Positions 17,017 to 26,225 are shown, counted from the stretch's first letter. The stretch is 64,000 nucleotides of DNA from CBDHCC01 sp965219235 (GCA_965219235.1 OZ244721.1:62001-126000); one strand, 5' to 3'. Made by a program: numbers and translations. The notes: generated by a model not told the origin, from the sequence alone.

Positions 17017-17819
17017 GTGGTTTCCTCCAGCAGGGCCAGCGCGCCCAGTCCTGCCACCGCCAGTCCGGTGAAGGCGGGCGGCGCGGGGAGCGGCGGGCCG
17101 ACGAGCAGCGTCTGCCGCCAGTTGCGCCAGCCGCCCATGTTGCGCTGCACGCCCCACGCGTGGAACGCGACGCCAGCCAGGCCCAGCGCGGCGGTCGCCT
17201 TCAGCAACCCGCCGGTCACGGCGCCTCGCCTCCCGCGCAGAGCGTCGATGGCCAGCGCCAGCGCCGCGATCGGTGGCAGAGTCACGGGAGCGACCATCGC
17301 GGGATTGTGATAGGCGCCACGGAAATGCAGCAACCCGGCCTCGCCCACCGTGCCCAGGATGCCGGCGGCCACCAGCAGCCCCAGCGCCGGGCCGTCGCCA
17401 ACCCGCCCGCCCGGCACTACGCCGCGTCCGGCGCGCAGCCGGTCGCCGGCCGCGCCCAGCCCACCCGACAGGATCAGCGCGGCCGGTGCGCCGATGGGCG
17501 CACCGTAGAAGAAGTGGGTCAGACGCGGACCGCCCGCCCGTTTGGCGATGTTCCAGGCGTGGAAGCCCAGCCCGGTTGCCCCCACACCGGCCGCGCCGAG
17601 GTGCGCCGCCAACGTCCGCCTGGGGTTCCGCCGATTTGAGGCCGGTCGGGCGTTGACGGCGATCGTGACGACGGACGCGATCAGCGGCAGCACCATCGCC
17701 GGATTGCGGAAGGAGCCGCGGTAATGCTCCATCGCGCTGTCGGCGAGCACCGACAGCCCCAACGTCGCGGCCCCGGCCGAAGCCAGCCGCGCGGCGCGGG
17801 TCGCGCTCTCAGTCACCAT
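17013..17819 (-). CDS. membrane protein built of two ~134-residue repeats
   Basis: A 268-residue hydrophobic protein with about eight membrane segments. It is an internal duplication: HYRGSFRNPAMVLP (residues 32-45) recurs as HFRGAYHNPAMVAP (165-178), GFHAW (85-89) as AFHAW (218-222), and GAPIGAPAAL as GPPLPAPPAF, all about 133-135 residues apart. The paired histidines H32/H87 and H165/H220 could bind a cofactor. It overlaps the TPP-enzyme gene upstream by 11 bases and the subunit-3-like gene downstream by 4 bases. It may be the membrane anchor or electron carrier for the operon's dehydrogenase. Family unknown to me. Confidence 0.8.
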   Translation of the reverse strand: MVTESATRAARLASAGAATLGLSVLADSAMEHYRGSFRNPAMVLPLIASVVTIAVNARPASNRRNPRRTLAAHLGAAGVGATGLGFHAWNIAKRAGGPRLTHFFYGAPIGAPAALILSGGLGAAGDRLRAGRGVVPGGRVGDGPALGLLVAAGILGTVGEAGLLHFRGAYHNPAMVAPVTLPPIAALALAIDALRGRRGAVTGGLLKATAALGLAGVAFHAWGVQRNMGGWRNWRQTLLVGPPLPAPPAFTGLAVAGLGALALLEETT

Positions 17820-19596
17820 TGGGAAGGAGGTGGGCGAGCACCTGGCGAGCGGTGTCCTTGATGACGCTGCCCTCGTCCGCATCGCCCTTGACCAGGAACG
17901 ACGTGAAGTTCTTCGCTTGAGCCAGCGAGATGTGCGGCGGCAGCGGCGGCACGTTGGGGTCGGTCTTCACTTCCAGCACCACCGGCCGACGCGCGGCGAG
18001 CGCCCGGTCCCAGGCGTCCGACAAATCGTTCGGATCATCCACGAACAATCCCTCCAGCCCGATCATCTGCGCGAAGCGGTGATAGGGCACGTCCGGGATC
18101 TTCTGGGTGGCGACGAAGCGCGGATTGCCCTCCTGGACCCGCTGCTCCCAGGTCACCTGATTCAGGTCCTGGTTGTTCAGGACCATCACGACGAAGCGCG
18201 GGTCGTCCCAACCTTCCCAGTACTTCGCCACCGTAATCAGCTCGGCCATGTTGTTCATCTGCATGGCCCCGTCACCGACCAGCGCGATCACCGGCCGCGA
18301 CTGATGCGCGAACTTGGCCGCGATGGCGTAGGGCACGGCGGCCCCCATGGAGGCGAGGCCGCCCGACAGCGACGCCATCATGCCGCGGCGCATCTTCAGG
18401 TCGCGCGCGTACCAGTTGGCGCAGCTGCCGGAGTCGCTCGTCAGGATGACGTCGTCCGGCAGCTTGGGCGACAGCTCGGTGAACACGCGCTGCGGGTTGA
18501 CCGGGTCGGCCTTGGCCATCGCGCGATCCGTCAGCGTCTCGTTCCAGTCGTCCATCCAGCCCGCGATCCGGTCGCGCCAGCTCGTGTCCTCCTTCTGCTC
18601 GAGGAGCGGCAGGAGGGCCTGGAGCGTGGACCCCACGTCGCCCTGCAGGTTGCACTCCATCGGATAGCGGATGGACAACATGCCGGGCTCCAGGTCGACC
18701 TGGACGCCGCGCGCGCGGCCCTCCTTGGGCAGGAACTCGGCATAGGGGAAGCCCGAGCCCAGCATCAGCAGCGTGTCGCAATGCTGCATCAGCTCCCAGG
18801 ACGGCTTGGTGCCGAGCAGGCCGATGGAGTTCGTCACCCACGGCAGGTCGTCGGGCAGCACCTGCTTGCCCAGCAGCGCCTTGGCCGCGCCCGCCTGCAG
18901 CCGGTCGGCGACCGCGATCACCTCGTCCACCGCGTGCTTGGCACCGGCGCCGACGAGCAGCGCCACCTTGTGACCCGCGTTCAGGATGTCGGCGGCGAAG
19001 CGCAGGTCGTCGTCCTTCGGCACCACGACGGGCGCGCTGTAGCCGACGCCGGAGAACACCGCGCCGTGCTTGCGCGGCGGCTCCTCCATCGCCTCGTCCT
19101 GCAGGTCGTTGGGAATGACGAGCGCGGTCACCCGCCGTTCGCCCACCGCGATGCGGACCGCGCGGTCGATCAGGTGGCGCACCTGCGCCGGCACGCTGGC
19201 GGTTTGCACGAAGGCACCCGCCACGTCCTTGAACATCGCGTTCAGGTCGAGCTCCTGCTGGTAGTGCGCGCCGATGGCGGTGCGCGCCTGCTGACCGGCG
19301 ATGGCGAGCACCGGCATGTGATCCAGCCGGGCGTCGTAGAGGCCGGTCAGCAGGTGCGACGCGCCGGGACCGGACGTGGCGAGGCAGACGCCCAGCTCGC
19401 CCGTGAACTTGGCGTGGGCGGACGCCATGAAGGCGGCCATCTCCTCGTGCCGGACCTGCACGAACTCGAACTGGTCCTCCACCCGCTGAAGCGCACCCAG
19501 CAGGCCGTTGATGCCGTCGCCGGGATAACCGAAGATGCGTCGCACGCCCCAGTCGTGCAGTCTTGCCCATACGAAGTCGCCGACCGTTCGTGCCAT
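17809..19596 (-). CDS. thiamine-pyrophosphate enzyme, pyruvate oxidase/acetolactate synthase type
   Basis: A 595-residue cytoplasmic enzyme with the three-domain layout of the POX/ALS family. The N-terminal domain has GYPGDGINGLLGAL and the catalytic glutamate in RHEEMAAFMAS (E51). A central domain follows. The C-terminal TPP site reads GDGAMQMNNMAEL with NN 26 residues after GDG. Reaction is probably oxidative or non-oxidative decarboxylation of pyruvate or another 2-oxoacid. The ATG beginning MARTVGDF has GGAGG five bases upstream; an earlier ATG lacks one. Translationally coupled to the duplicated membrane protein. Confidence 0.88.
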   Translation of the reverse strand: MARTVGDFVWARLHDWGVRRIFGYPGDGINGLLGALQRVEDQFEFVQVRHEEMAAFMASAHAKFTGELGVCLATSGPGASHLLTGLYDARLDHMPVLAIAGQQARTAIGAHYQQELDLNAMFKDVAGAFVQTASVPAQVRHLIDRAVRIAVGERRVTALVIPNDLQDEAMEEPPRKHGAVFSGVGYSAPVVVPKDDDLRFAADILNAGHKVALLVGAGAKHAVDEVIAVADRLQAGAAKALLGKQVLPDDLPWVTNSIGLLGTKPSWELMQHCDTLLMLGSGFPYAEFLPKEGRARGVQVDLEPGMLSIRYPMECNLQGDVGSTLQALLPLLEQKEDTSWRDRIAGWMDDWNETLTDRAMAKADPVNPQRVFTELSPKLPDDVILTSDSGSCANWYARDLKMRRGMMASLSGGLASMGAAVPYAIAAKFAHQSRPVIALVGDGAMQMNNMAELITVAKYWEGWDDPRFVVMVLNNQDLNQVTWEQRVQEGNPRFVATQKIPDVPYHRFAQMIGLEGLFVDDPNDLSDAWDRALAARRPVVLEVKTDPNVPPLPPHISLAQAKNFTSFLVKGDADEGSVIKDTARQVLAHLLPNGD

Positions 19597-19647
19597 CTCA
19601 CCCTCCGTCATTCACAAATGATCAATGACGAGGACAACGGTCGGTTC

Positions 19648-20523
19648 CTACCTGACCAGAATGTCACGGGGCAGGCCGCGCACGCCCGTCTCAAGTCGAA
19701 ACAACCCGCCCGCGTGCGGCTCGCGCTCGTCCACGGTCATGCCGTCGGAGGCACTGGTGAGATAGAGAATGTCGAGCGCCGGACCCGCGAACGCGGGCAT
19801 GGTGGGCTGGCGCACCGGCAGCGCGAGGTCGCGGTCGAGCGAGCCGTCGGAGTGGAGCCGCCGCAGCACCCCGCCACGGTGCATGGCGCACCAATAGCCG
19901 CCATCCGCGTCGAGCGCCGCGCCGTCCGGAATGCCGAGTTCGGGAGGCGTGGTGGCGAACACCCGGCGGTTGGACAGCCGCCCGCCGTCCGGGTCGTAGT
20001 CGAAGGCGAAGATGGTGCGCTCGTTGCTGTGGGCCAGGTAGAAGGTGCCGCCGTCGGCGCTGAAGGCCATGCCGTTGTGCAGCTCCGCCTCGTCCTCCTC
20101 CCGGCGCAGGCCCTGCGAGAGCGTGAAGCTGTACAGCGGCCCCTTCCGCCGGGGTGGCGAGCCGTCCAGCGGGTCGAACATGACGCCGACCCAAAGGCGC
20201 CCCAGCGGGTCGCAGGCGCTCTCGTTGAAGCGGAACAGCGCCGGATCGAACGGGGGTGGTGTCATCGGGTCGAGCGCGCCACTGGCGAGATCGAGCCGGT
20301 GAAGTCCTTGGCGAAGCGCCACCACAACGCCGCCGTCCTCCAGGAAGGCGAAGGCGCCGACGTCGCTCGTCAGGCCCCAGCGCGCCCGCTCGCCGGTCCC
20401 TGGATGCCAGCGGTGGAGCGCGGGCTCTTTGATGTCGATCCAGTAGAGCGCCTCCTCGGCCGACACCCAGGTCGCGGACTCGCCGATGGTGGCGTGCAGA
20501 TCGAGCGCGAGGCGAACGTCCAC
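19648..20523 (-). CDS. SMP-30/gluconolactonase-family protein
   Basis: A 291-residue six-bladed propeller enzyme that opens sugar lactones. Family motifs are IGESATWVSAEEALYWIDI (metal-ligand glutamate in GES), RFNESACDPLGRLWVG (metal-ligand asparagine), GMAFSADGGTFYLAHSNE and IPDGAALDADGGYW (metal-ligand aspartate). It lies in an operon with sugar-type dehydrogenases, so it may hydrolyse the lactone made by the GMC enzyme or by an SDR (inference). Confidence 0.88.
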   Translation of the reverse strand: MDVRLALDLHATIGESATWVSAEEALYWIDIKEPALHRWHPGTGERARWGLTSDVGAFAFLEDGGVVVALRQGLHRLDLASGALDPMTPPPFDPALFRFNESACDPLGRLWVGVMFDPLDGSPPRRKGPLYSFTLSQGLRREEDEAELHNGMAFSADGGTFYLAHSNERTIFAFDYDPDGGRLSNRRVFATTPPELGIPDGAALDADGGYWCAMHRGGVLRRLHSDGSLDRDLALPVRQPTMPAFAGPALDILYLTSASDGMTVDEREPHAGGLFRLETGVRGLPRDILVR

Positions 20524-20535
20524 GTCCCAGCGTGC

Positions 20536-21525
20536 TCAGCGCCGGAGCCGGCCCGCCAGCCAGGCCGCGCCGCCGATGAGCGCCGCGGTGCCGGTGGCGA
20601 GCGCGGCGTGCTTGTGCCGGTCGGTCAGCATCAGCCAGCTGACCGGCCGCGCGCGGTCGTCGAACCGGCCGTGCGCGCCGTAGTCGCCGGCCACGGGGTC
20701 GAACAGATTGTCGGGCCGGTCCTCGGCGGGCTGATCCGTCAGCTGGCCGCTGTAGCCCTCCTTCGCCAGCCGCCGGTCGGCGAAACCGGGCGCCAGCCGC
20801 GTGCCCAGGATCGCCTTCAGCGTCGGCCAGCCCACCCACACCTCACGCCGATCGTGGGTGGCGGCGAAATAGATCGCGCGCGCGGGCACCTCGGGCTGGA
20901 AGATGGGCGGCACGGGCTGGGGCCTTCGGCCCATCTTGTTGCGCGCCCAATCGAACTGCGGCGTGTTGGCCGCGGGCAGCTGGACCATGGTGAGCCCGAT
21001 GCCGGCGCGGTCGTGGATCAGCTCGGAGCGCAGGCTGTCGGTGAAGCCGCGGATCGCCGCCTTGGACGCGCAATACACCGACTGCAGCGGCACCGAGCGG
21101 TAGGCGAGCGCGGAGCCGACCTGCACCACCTTGCCGCGTCCACGCGGGCGCATCCGCTTCAGCGCCGCTTGCGTGCCGTGGACGGTGCCGAGATAGGTGA
21201 CCTCCGTTCCGCGCCGGAACTCCTCGGGCGTCACGTCCGCGACGGGTGCGAAGACGGTGGCCATGGCGTTGTTGATCCACACGTCGATCGGCCCGAGCTC
21301 CGCCTCCACACGGTCCGCCGCCGCCTCCACCGCGTCGGCGTCCGCGACGTCGCAGGAGAGCGGGAGCGCGCGCACGCCCGTCGCACGCAGCTCGCCGGCC
21401 GCGCGCTCCAGCCGCGCCTCGTCACGCGCGAGCAGCGCCACGTCCCAGCCCTGTCGCGCGAACTCCGCCGCCGTGGCCCGCCCGACCCCGGCTCCCGCTC
21501 CCGTTATGACGACCACCTTCGCCAT
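20536..21525 (-). CDS. short-chain dehydrogenase with C-terminal membrane tail
   Basis: A 329-residue NAD(P)-dependent oxidoreductase. The cofactor motif is TGAGAGVGRATA near residue 8, the active-site motif YCASK with the serine in GSALAYRS. It is about 80 residues longer than a classical SDR. The extension ends in a hydrophobic segment (ALATGTAALIGGAAWLAG) that may attach it to the membrane. First gene of the minus-strand redox operon, 12 bases from the lactonase gene. Substrate unknown. Confidence 0.88.
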   Translation of the reverse strand: MAKVVVITGAGAGVGRATAAEFARQGWDVALLARDEARLERAAGELRATGVRALPLSCDVADADAVEAAADRVEAELGPIDVWINNAMATVFAPVADVTPEEFRRGTEVTYLGTVHGTQAALKRMRPRGRGKVVQVGSALAYRSVPLQSVYCASKAAIRGFTDSLRSELIHDRAGIGLTMVQLPAANTPQFDWARNKMGRRPQPVPPIFQPEVPARAIYFAATHDRREVWVGWPTLKAILGTRLAPGFADRRLAKEGYSGQLTDQPAEDRPDNLFDPVAGDYGAHGRFDDRARPVSWLMLTDRHKHAALATGTAALIGGAAWLAGRLRR

Positions 21526-21557
21526 CCGCCGCTGTCCGAAAATTCATCCACTTGGGC

Positions 21558-21582
21558 GGAGCCGACCGCCCGACATCGCGTT
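21558..21582 (+). promoter_or_regulatory. candidate EcfG (general stress sigma) promoter
   Basis: GGAGC-N16-CGTT lies 51 bases before the SDR start. The alphaproteobacterial EcfG consensus is GGAAC-N16/17-CGTT, so it differs at one base of the -35 box. If real, it places the SDR/propeller/cyoABCD operon under the general stress response. Single-site evidence only. Confidence 0.4.
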
Positions 21583-21632
21583 CAATCGCCTGAGGCGGGG
21601 ATGGTTCCCGCCTCGCAAGAACAGGTGATCCC

Positions 21633-22415
21633 ATGGTCGATCTCACCCTCAAGGGCCGCGTTGCATTGGTCACCGGCGGAGAATCCGGCATCGGCGCGGC
21701 CTGCGTCACGGCGCTGGCGGGGGCGGGCGCCGATGTCGGCGTGATCTACTATCGCGACGAGCGGGCGGGGAGGGCGAGTGCGGACGCCGCCCGCGGGCAC
21801 GGCCGCCGCGCCATCGCCGTGCGCGCGGATGTCGGCAAGGAGGCGGAGGTCGAGGCCGCCTTCGACGCCGTGCGCGGGGCGTTGGGCGTCCCGGACATCC
21901 TGGTGAACTCGGCGGGCAAGAACATGTCGGGCGTGCCGGTGTCGGAGATGTCGACCGAGCAGTGGAGCGACGTGATCGCCACCGACCTCACCGGCAGCTT
22001 CCTCACCTCGCGCCGCTTCGTGCGCGACCTGAAAGGCACGGACCGCGGGGGCGCGATCATCAACATCACGTCGATCCACTCGACCGTCATGCGCGCGGGC
22101 GGCGCGGACTACGACGCGGCCAAAGGCGGGCAGCGCAATCTGACGAAGACGCTGGCCCTGGAGGTCGCGGCCGACGGCATCACGGTGAACGCCATCGCAC
22201 CGGGCATGATCCTGACGCCGATGAACCCGGAGGCGCTCCACGACCCCGCCGTGCGCGCCAGTCGTGCGGCCAACATCCCGCTGAAGCGCGCCGGCCAGCC
22301 GGAGGAGGTGGCGGGCGTGGCCGTGTTCCTGGCCTCGCCGGCGGGCGCGTACCTCACCGGCTCCACCGTCACCATCGACGGCGGCCTGTCGCTGCTGCTT
22401 GGCCAAGGGGCCTGA
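21633..22415 (+). CDS. short-chain dehydrogenase/reductase
   Basis: A 260-residue classical SDR, similar in layout to glucose 1-dehydrogenase and 3-oxoacyl-ACP reductase. It shows TGGESGIGAAC for NAD(P) binding, NSAGKN, the catalytic serine in NITSIHS, YDAAK for tyrosine and lysine, and the C-terminal TGSTVTIDGGLSL. It is the first gene of the plus-strand operon, two bases before the propeller gene, and divergent from the other SDR. Substrate not deducible. Confidence 0.88.
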   Translation: MVDLTLKGRVALVTGGESGIGAACVTALAGAGADVGVIYYRDERAGRASADAARGHGRRAIAVRADVGKEAEVEAAFDAVRGALGVPDILVNSAGKNMSGVPVSEMSTEQWSDVIATDLTGSFLTSRRFVRDLKGTDRGGAIINITSIHSTVMRAGGADYDAAKGGQRNLTKTLALEVAADGITVNAIAPGMILTPMNPEALHDPAVRASRAANIPLKRAGQPEEVAGVAVFLASPAGAYLTGSTVTIDGGLSLLLGQGA

Positions 22416-22417
22416 GA

Positions 22418-23299
22418 ATGCGATTCGAGGTGGAGAGGATCGACTCCCTCGTGATCGACGGCCCCGACGAACTCCTGTCGCGCAACCTGATGAGCCCGTT
22501 CGTCTGGGCACAGCCGGGGGGCGACGTGCTGGAGATGCTCGTCCGCGCCGTGCCCCCCGACCGCCAGCCGGCCGAGGAGAGCGGACGTCTGTGGTTCGGA
22601 CGCGCCTCGAGCGATGGGTTGCGCTTCCGTATGGACGACGCTCCCGCGCTTGCGCCTGGCCCCGGCCCGGATTGTCGCGGGTGCGAGGATCCGACGGTGG
22701 TGCCAACCGCGGATGGACTCGTGGTCTACTACACCGGCGTGAACGAAGCGGGGGAGGGCGATCTCTGCTACGCGCTGGGTTCCAACGCGCGCGCTCTGTC
22801 GAAGCGGGGCGTGGCGCTGTCCTCTTCCAAGAGCGAGCGCAACACGAAGGAGGCGACGGTGGCACACGCCGGCGACACCTGGCGACTGCTCTATGAATAT
22901 TCGCACGCCGGCCACTCGCTCATCAGCCTGACCGATGGACGCGGACCCGCGGGTCCGTGGAACGAGCGCGCCGATCCCTTTTCGCCCCGGCCCGAACGGT
23001 GGGACAGCTGGCATCTGTCCACCGGCCCGCTGCTGCGCGACGATCCCGGGAGTCCGGTCATGTTCTACAACGGCGCTGATCGCGGCGCGGAGTGGGGCAT
23101 CGGATGGGTCGCGTTGACATCCGATCTCACCCGCGTGATCGAGCGTTGCGACCAGGCCCTGATAATGCCGCCCGCCCACGCGAGCGGGTCCCGTGACATC
23201 AACTTCGCGGCATCTCTGGTGGAGCGGGACGGCGCCATCTGGCTCTACTATTCGCGCAACGACCGCGAACCGCGCCGCGCGACGGTGCGTCGGGCGTGA
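22418..23299 (+). CDS. glycosidase-like five-bladed propeller protein
   Basis: A 293-residue protein resembling the GH43/GH130 beta-propeller superfamily. The motif GCEDPTVVPTADGLVVYYTG resembles the start of the second blade in GH130 phosphorylases; later blades read EATVAHAGDTWRLLYEYSHAG, WHLSTGPLL and FAASLVERDGAIWLYYS. No signal peptide. Its stop overlaps the GTG start of cyoA. Relatives are usually called glycosidase or hypothetical. Why it precedes an oxidase operon is unknown. Confidence 0.7.
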   Translation: MRFEVERIDSLVIDGPDELLSRNLMSPFVWAQPGGDVLEMLVRAVPPDRQPAEESGRLWFGRASSDGLRFRMDDAPALAPGPGPDCRGCEDPTVVPTADGLVVYYTGVNEAGEGDLCYALGSNARALSKRGVALSSSKSERNTKEATVAHAGDTWRLLYEYSHAGHSLISLTDGRGPAGPWNERADPFSPRPERWDSWHLSTGPLLRDDPGSPVMFYNGADRGAEWGIGWVALTSDLTRVIERCDQALIMPPAHASGSRDINFAASLVERDGAIWLYYSRNDREPRRATVRRA

Positions 23300-24150
23300 G
23301 GGCGCGTGCCCTGTCCGGCCTCATGCCGGCCTGCCTGTTGGCGGGCTGCGCCGCACTCGACCACGGCGTCTTCAACGCCGCCGGACCGGTCGCGGGCGAG
23401 CAGCGCGAGTATCTCGTCATCGTCCTGGTCGTCATGCTGTTCGTCGTCGGGCCGGTCATCCTGCTGGCTCCGCTGATCGCCTGGCATTACCGCATCGGCA
23501 ACAGGGGGCACGCCTTCCGGCCGCAGTGGGGGTTCTCCTGGATCCTGGAGGGCCTGATCTGGGTGCCGCCCACGCTGATCGTCATCGGCCTGGGCGTGCT
23601 GTTGTGGAACCGCACCCAAGGCATGGACCCCTACAAGCCGCTGCCCTCCGCCCTGCCCCCGCTGGAGGTGCAGGCGATCGCCTTCGACTGGAAGTGGCTG
23701 TTCGTCTATCCGGCCGAGGGCGTGGCGACGGTGAACCAGCTGGTGCTGCCCGTCGGCCGGCCCGTCCACGTGACGTTGACGAGCGGCACGGTCATGCAAT
23801 CGCTGCTGATCCCGCGATTGGCCGGCCAGATCTACGCCATGCCGGGCATGACGACCGAGCTGAACCTGGCCGCCAGCGCGCCGGGCAGCTTTCGCGGCGA
23901 GAACACTCAGTACAACGGCCCGGGCTTTCCGCTGAACACGTTCGCCGTCACCGCCCTGCCGCCCGACGCCCACGCGGCCTGGGTGGCGCGCGTGACGGCC
24001 GGCGGCGGGTCACTGGACGGGCTGGTCGTCGCCGCTCTGTTCCGCCCCTCCCTCGCCCGGCGCCCGCTGACCTTCGGCCAGGTGCCCCCGCGTCTGTTCG
24101 AACGCGTGCTCGCCCGCTTCGATACGGGCGCGCAGCGGCGGCTGCCGTGA
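23296..24150 (+). CDS. cyoA: cytochrome bo3 quinol oxidase subunit II
   Basis: Subunit II of a haem-copper terminal oxidase in the inner membrane. It starts with GTG (GTGA overlap with the propeller gene). A lipobox (LLAGC) at the N-terminus is followed by two membrane helices and a periplasmic cupredoxin domain with DWKWLFVYP and LIPRLAGQIYAMPGMTTELN. The copper-A cysteines and histidines of cytochrome c oxidases are absent (RGENTQYNGPGF at that place), which marks it as a quinol oxidase. 284 residues. Confidence 0.93.
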   Translation: MRARALSGLMPACLLAGCAALDHGVFNAAGPVAGEQREYLVIVLVVMLFVVGPVILLAPLIAWHYRIGNRGHAFRPQWGFSWILEGLIWVPPTLIVIGLGVLLWNRTQGMDPYKPLPSALPPLEVQAIAFDWKWLFVYPAEGVATVNQLVLPVGRPVHVTLTSGTVMQSLLIPRLAGQIYAMPGMTTELNLAASAPGSFRGENTQYNGPGFPLNTFAVTALPPDAHAAWVARVTAGGGSLDGLVVAALFRPSLARRPLTFGQVPPRLFERVLARFDTGAQRRLP

Positions 24151-26225
24151 CCCGACCCGGGTGGCTCGTCGGGCGGATCGAGCCGTCGTCCTTCGCTTTC
24201 GTTCGCGCGTGGCGCGATCCGTCGCTCAGCGAGATCATCGGGGCGGGCGCGGCGGCGATGGTCGTGCTGGGCGCGGTGGCGGTCGTGGCGCTGCTGACGT
24301 GGAAAGGCTGGTGGCGGCCGCTGTGGCGCGACTGGCTGACCAGCCTGGACCACAAGAAGATCGGCATCATGTACGTGGTGCTGGCCTTCGTCATGCTCAG
24401 CCGCGCGCTCATAGAGGCGGTGCTGATGCGGGTGCAGCAGGCGACCGCGATCGACGCGCCCGGCGTGGTCGACCCCGAGCACTTCGCGCAGCTGTTCAGC
24501 ACGCACGGGTCCATCATGATCTTCTTCATGGCGATGCCGTTCCTGACCGGCCTCATCAACTACGCGGTGCCGCTGCAGATCGGCGCGCGCGACGTGTCGT
24601 TCCCGCTGCTCAACTCCATCAGTTTGTGGCTGACCGGGGGCGCGGCCGGGCTGATGATGGCGTCGCTCGTCGTCGGCCGCTTCTCGACCGGCGGCTGGAG
24701 CGGCTACCCGCCCTACACGGAGCTCGCCTTCTCGCCCGGCGAGGGCGTCGACTACTGGATCTGGGCGGTGACGCTGGGTTCGGTCGCCTCCACGCTCACC
24801 GGGCTCAACATCGCGTGCACCATCTACAAGAAGCGCGCGCCGGGCATGGAGTGGATGCGGCTGCCGATGTTCTGCTGGACGAGCCTGTGCACCAGCATCC
24901 TGATGATCTTCGCGATGCCGCCGCTCACCGTCGCCACCGCGCTCCTGGCCCTCGACCGCTATCTCGGCTTCCACTTCTTCACCAACGATCTCGGCGGCAA
25001 CATGATGAACTACGCCAACCTGTTCTGGCTGTTCGGCCATCCGGAGGTCTACATCCTGATCCTGCCGGCCTTCGGCGTCTATTCGGAGGTGGTGTCGACC
25101 TTCTCGTCCAAGGAGCTCTACGGCTACGTGTCGCTGGTGATCGCGACCATGGCGATCGCGGTCCTGTCCTTCACCGTCTGGCTGCACCACTTCTTCACGA
25201 TGGGGCAGAGCGCGGACATCAACGCGGTGTTCGGCATCGCCACCATGGCCATCGGCATTCCCACCGGGGTCAAGATCTACGACTGGATTTGGACCATGTT
25301 CCGGGGCGAGGTGCGGCTGACGGTGCCGATGCTCTATTCGATCGCTTTCATGGTGACCTTCGTCATCGGCGGCATGTCCGGCATCATCCTGGCCACCCCG
25401 CCGCTCGACTACGTCGTCCACAACACGCTGTTCCTGGTGGCGCACTTCCACAACATGGTCATCCCCGGCCTGCTCTACGGGATGCTGGCGGGCACGACCT
25501 TCTGGTTTCCCAAGGCGTTCGGCTTCCGCCTGGACGAACGCTGGGGGCGGATCGCGTGCGGCTGCTGGGTGGTGGGGTTCTACCTCGCCTTCATGCCGCT
25601 CTACGCGCTCGGCCTGTCGGGCATGGCGCGGCGCACGGCGGAGATCTACGAACCGTCCTTCCGGCCATGGCTCTATGTCGCCGGGGTGGGCGCGTTCGTG
25701 TTGCTGGCCGCGCTCGCCTCGTTGTTCGCGCAGCTGTGGGTGTCGGTCCGCGATCGGGGCCTGAACCGCGTGACGGCGGGCGATCCGTGGGACGGCCGCT
25801 CGCTTGAATGGTCCGTGTCGGCGCCGCCGCCGGAGTGGAACTTCGCCGTCATCCCGACCGTGCACCGCCGCGACGTGTGGCACGACCGCAAGCGCGCCGG
25901 CGATCCCTACCGATCGCCCGAGGATTACCAAGACATCGAGCTGCCGAGGAACAGCGCCACCGGCGCGGTGATCGGCGTGGCCGGCGCGCTGGCCGGCTTT
26001 GGCCTGACCTGGCACATCCGGTGGCTGGCGGTGCTGGGCGCGGCCGTCGTGGTCGCGGCCGTGATCGCGCGCAGCTTCGCGCGGAACCTGCATCGCACCA
26101 TTCCGGCCGACGAGGTGCGGCGGAGCCACGAGCGGTGGCTGCGCCTCGTCCGTCACGCCGTCCCCGTCGAGCGGGAGCGCGAGACCACCCGCGCCAACGC
26201 CGGCCTGGCGGAGATCGCGACGTGA
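24147..26225 (+). CDS. cyoB: cytochrome bo3 quinol oxidase subunit I
   Basis: The catalytic subunit (692 residues, about 15 membrane helices), reducing oxygen to water and pumping protons. Visible are the low-spin haem histidine in FSTHGSIMIFF, the D-channel aspartate in QIGARDVSFP, the copper-B site in FGHPEVYI (with glutamate) and VWLHHFF, the K-channel lysine in PTGVKIYDW, and the haem ligands in VAHFHNMVI. All key residues are kept. Start is GTG overlapping the cyoA stop (GTGA). Confidence 0.95.
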   Translation: MTRPGWLVGRIEPSSFAFVRAWRDPSLSEIIGAGAAAMVVLGAVAVVALLTWKGWWRPLWRDWLTSLDHKKIGIMYVVLAFVMLSRALIEAVLMRVQQATAIDAPGVVDPEHFAQLFSTHGSIMIFFMAMPFLTGLINYAVPLQIGARDVSFPLLNSISLWLTGGAAGLMMASLVVGRFSTGGWSGYPPYTELAFSPGEGVDYWIWAVTLGSVASTLTGLNIACTIYKKRAPGMEWMRLPMFCWTSLCTSILMIFAMPPLTVATALLALDRYLGFHFFTNDLGGNMMNYANLFWLFGHPEVYILILPAFGVYSEVVSTFSSKELYGYVSLVIATMAIAVLSFTVWLHHFFTMGQSADINAVFGIATMAIGIPTGVKIYDWIWTMFRGEVRLTVPMLYSIAFMVTFVIGGMSGIILATPPLDYVVHNTLFLVAHFHNMVIPGLLYGMLAGTTFWFPKAFGFRLDERWGRIACGCWVVGFYLAFMPLYALGLSGMARRTAEIYEPSFRPWLYVAGVGAFVLLAALASLFAQLWVSVRDRGLNRVTAGDPWDGRSLEWSVSAPPPEWNFAVIPTVHRRDVWHDRKRAGDPYRSPEDYQDIELPRNSATGAVIGVAGALAGFGLTWHIRWLAVLGAAVVVAAVIARSFARNLHRTIPADEVRRSHERWLRLVRHAVPVERERETTRANAGLAEIAT

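Noticed and set aside
17830..21744. A 1,304-codon open frame on the plus strand across the redox operon
   Set aside because: It lies opposite five well-supported genes, its translation is rich in R, H, G and V without family motifs, and it arises from the GC-rich codon bias of the real strand.
23296..24150. Cytochrome c oxidase subunit II (ctaC)
   Set aside because: The copper-A cysteine/histidine motif is missing and the adjacent subunits follow the cyoABCD order, so a quinol oxidase fits better.
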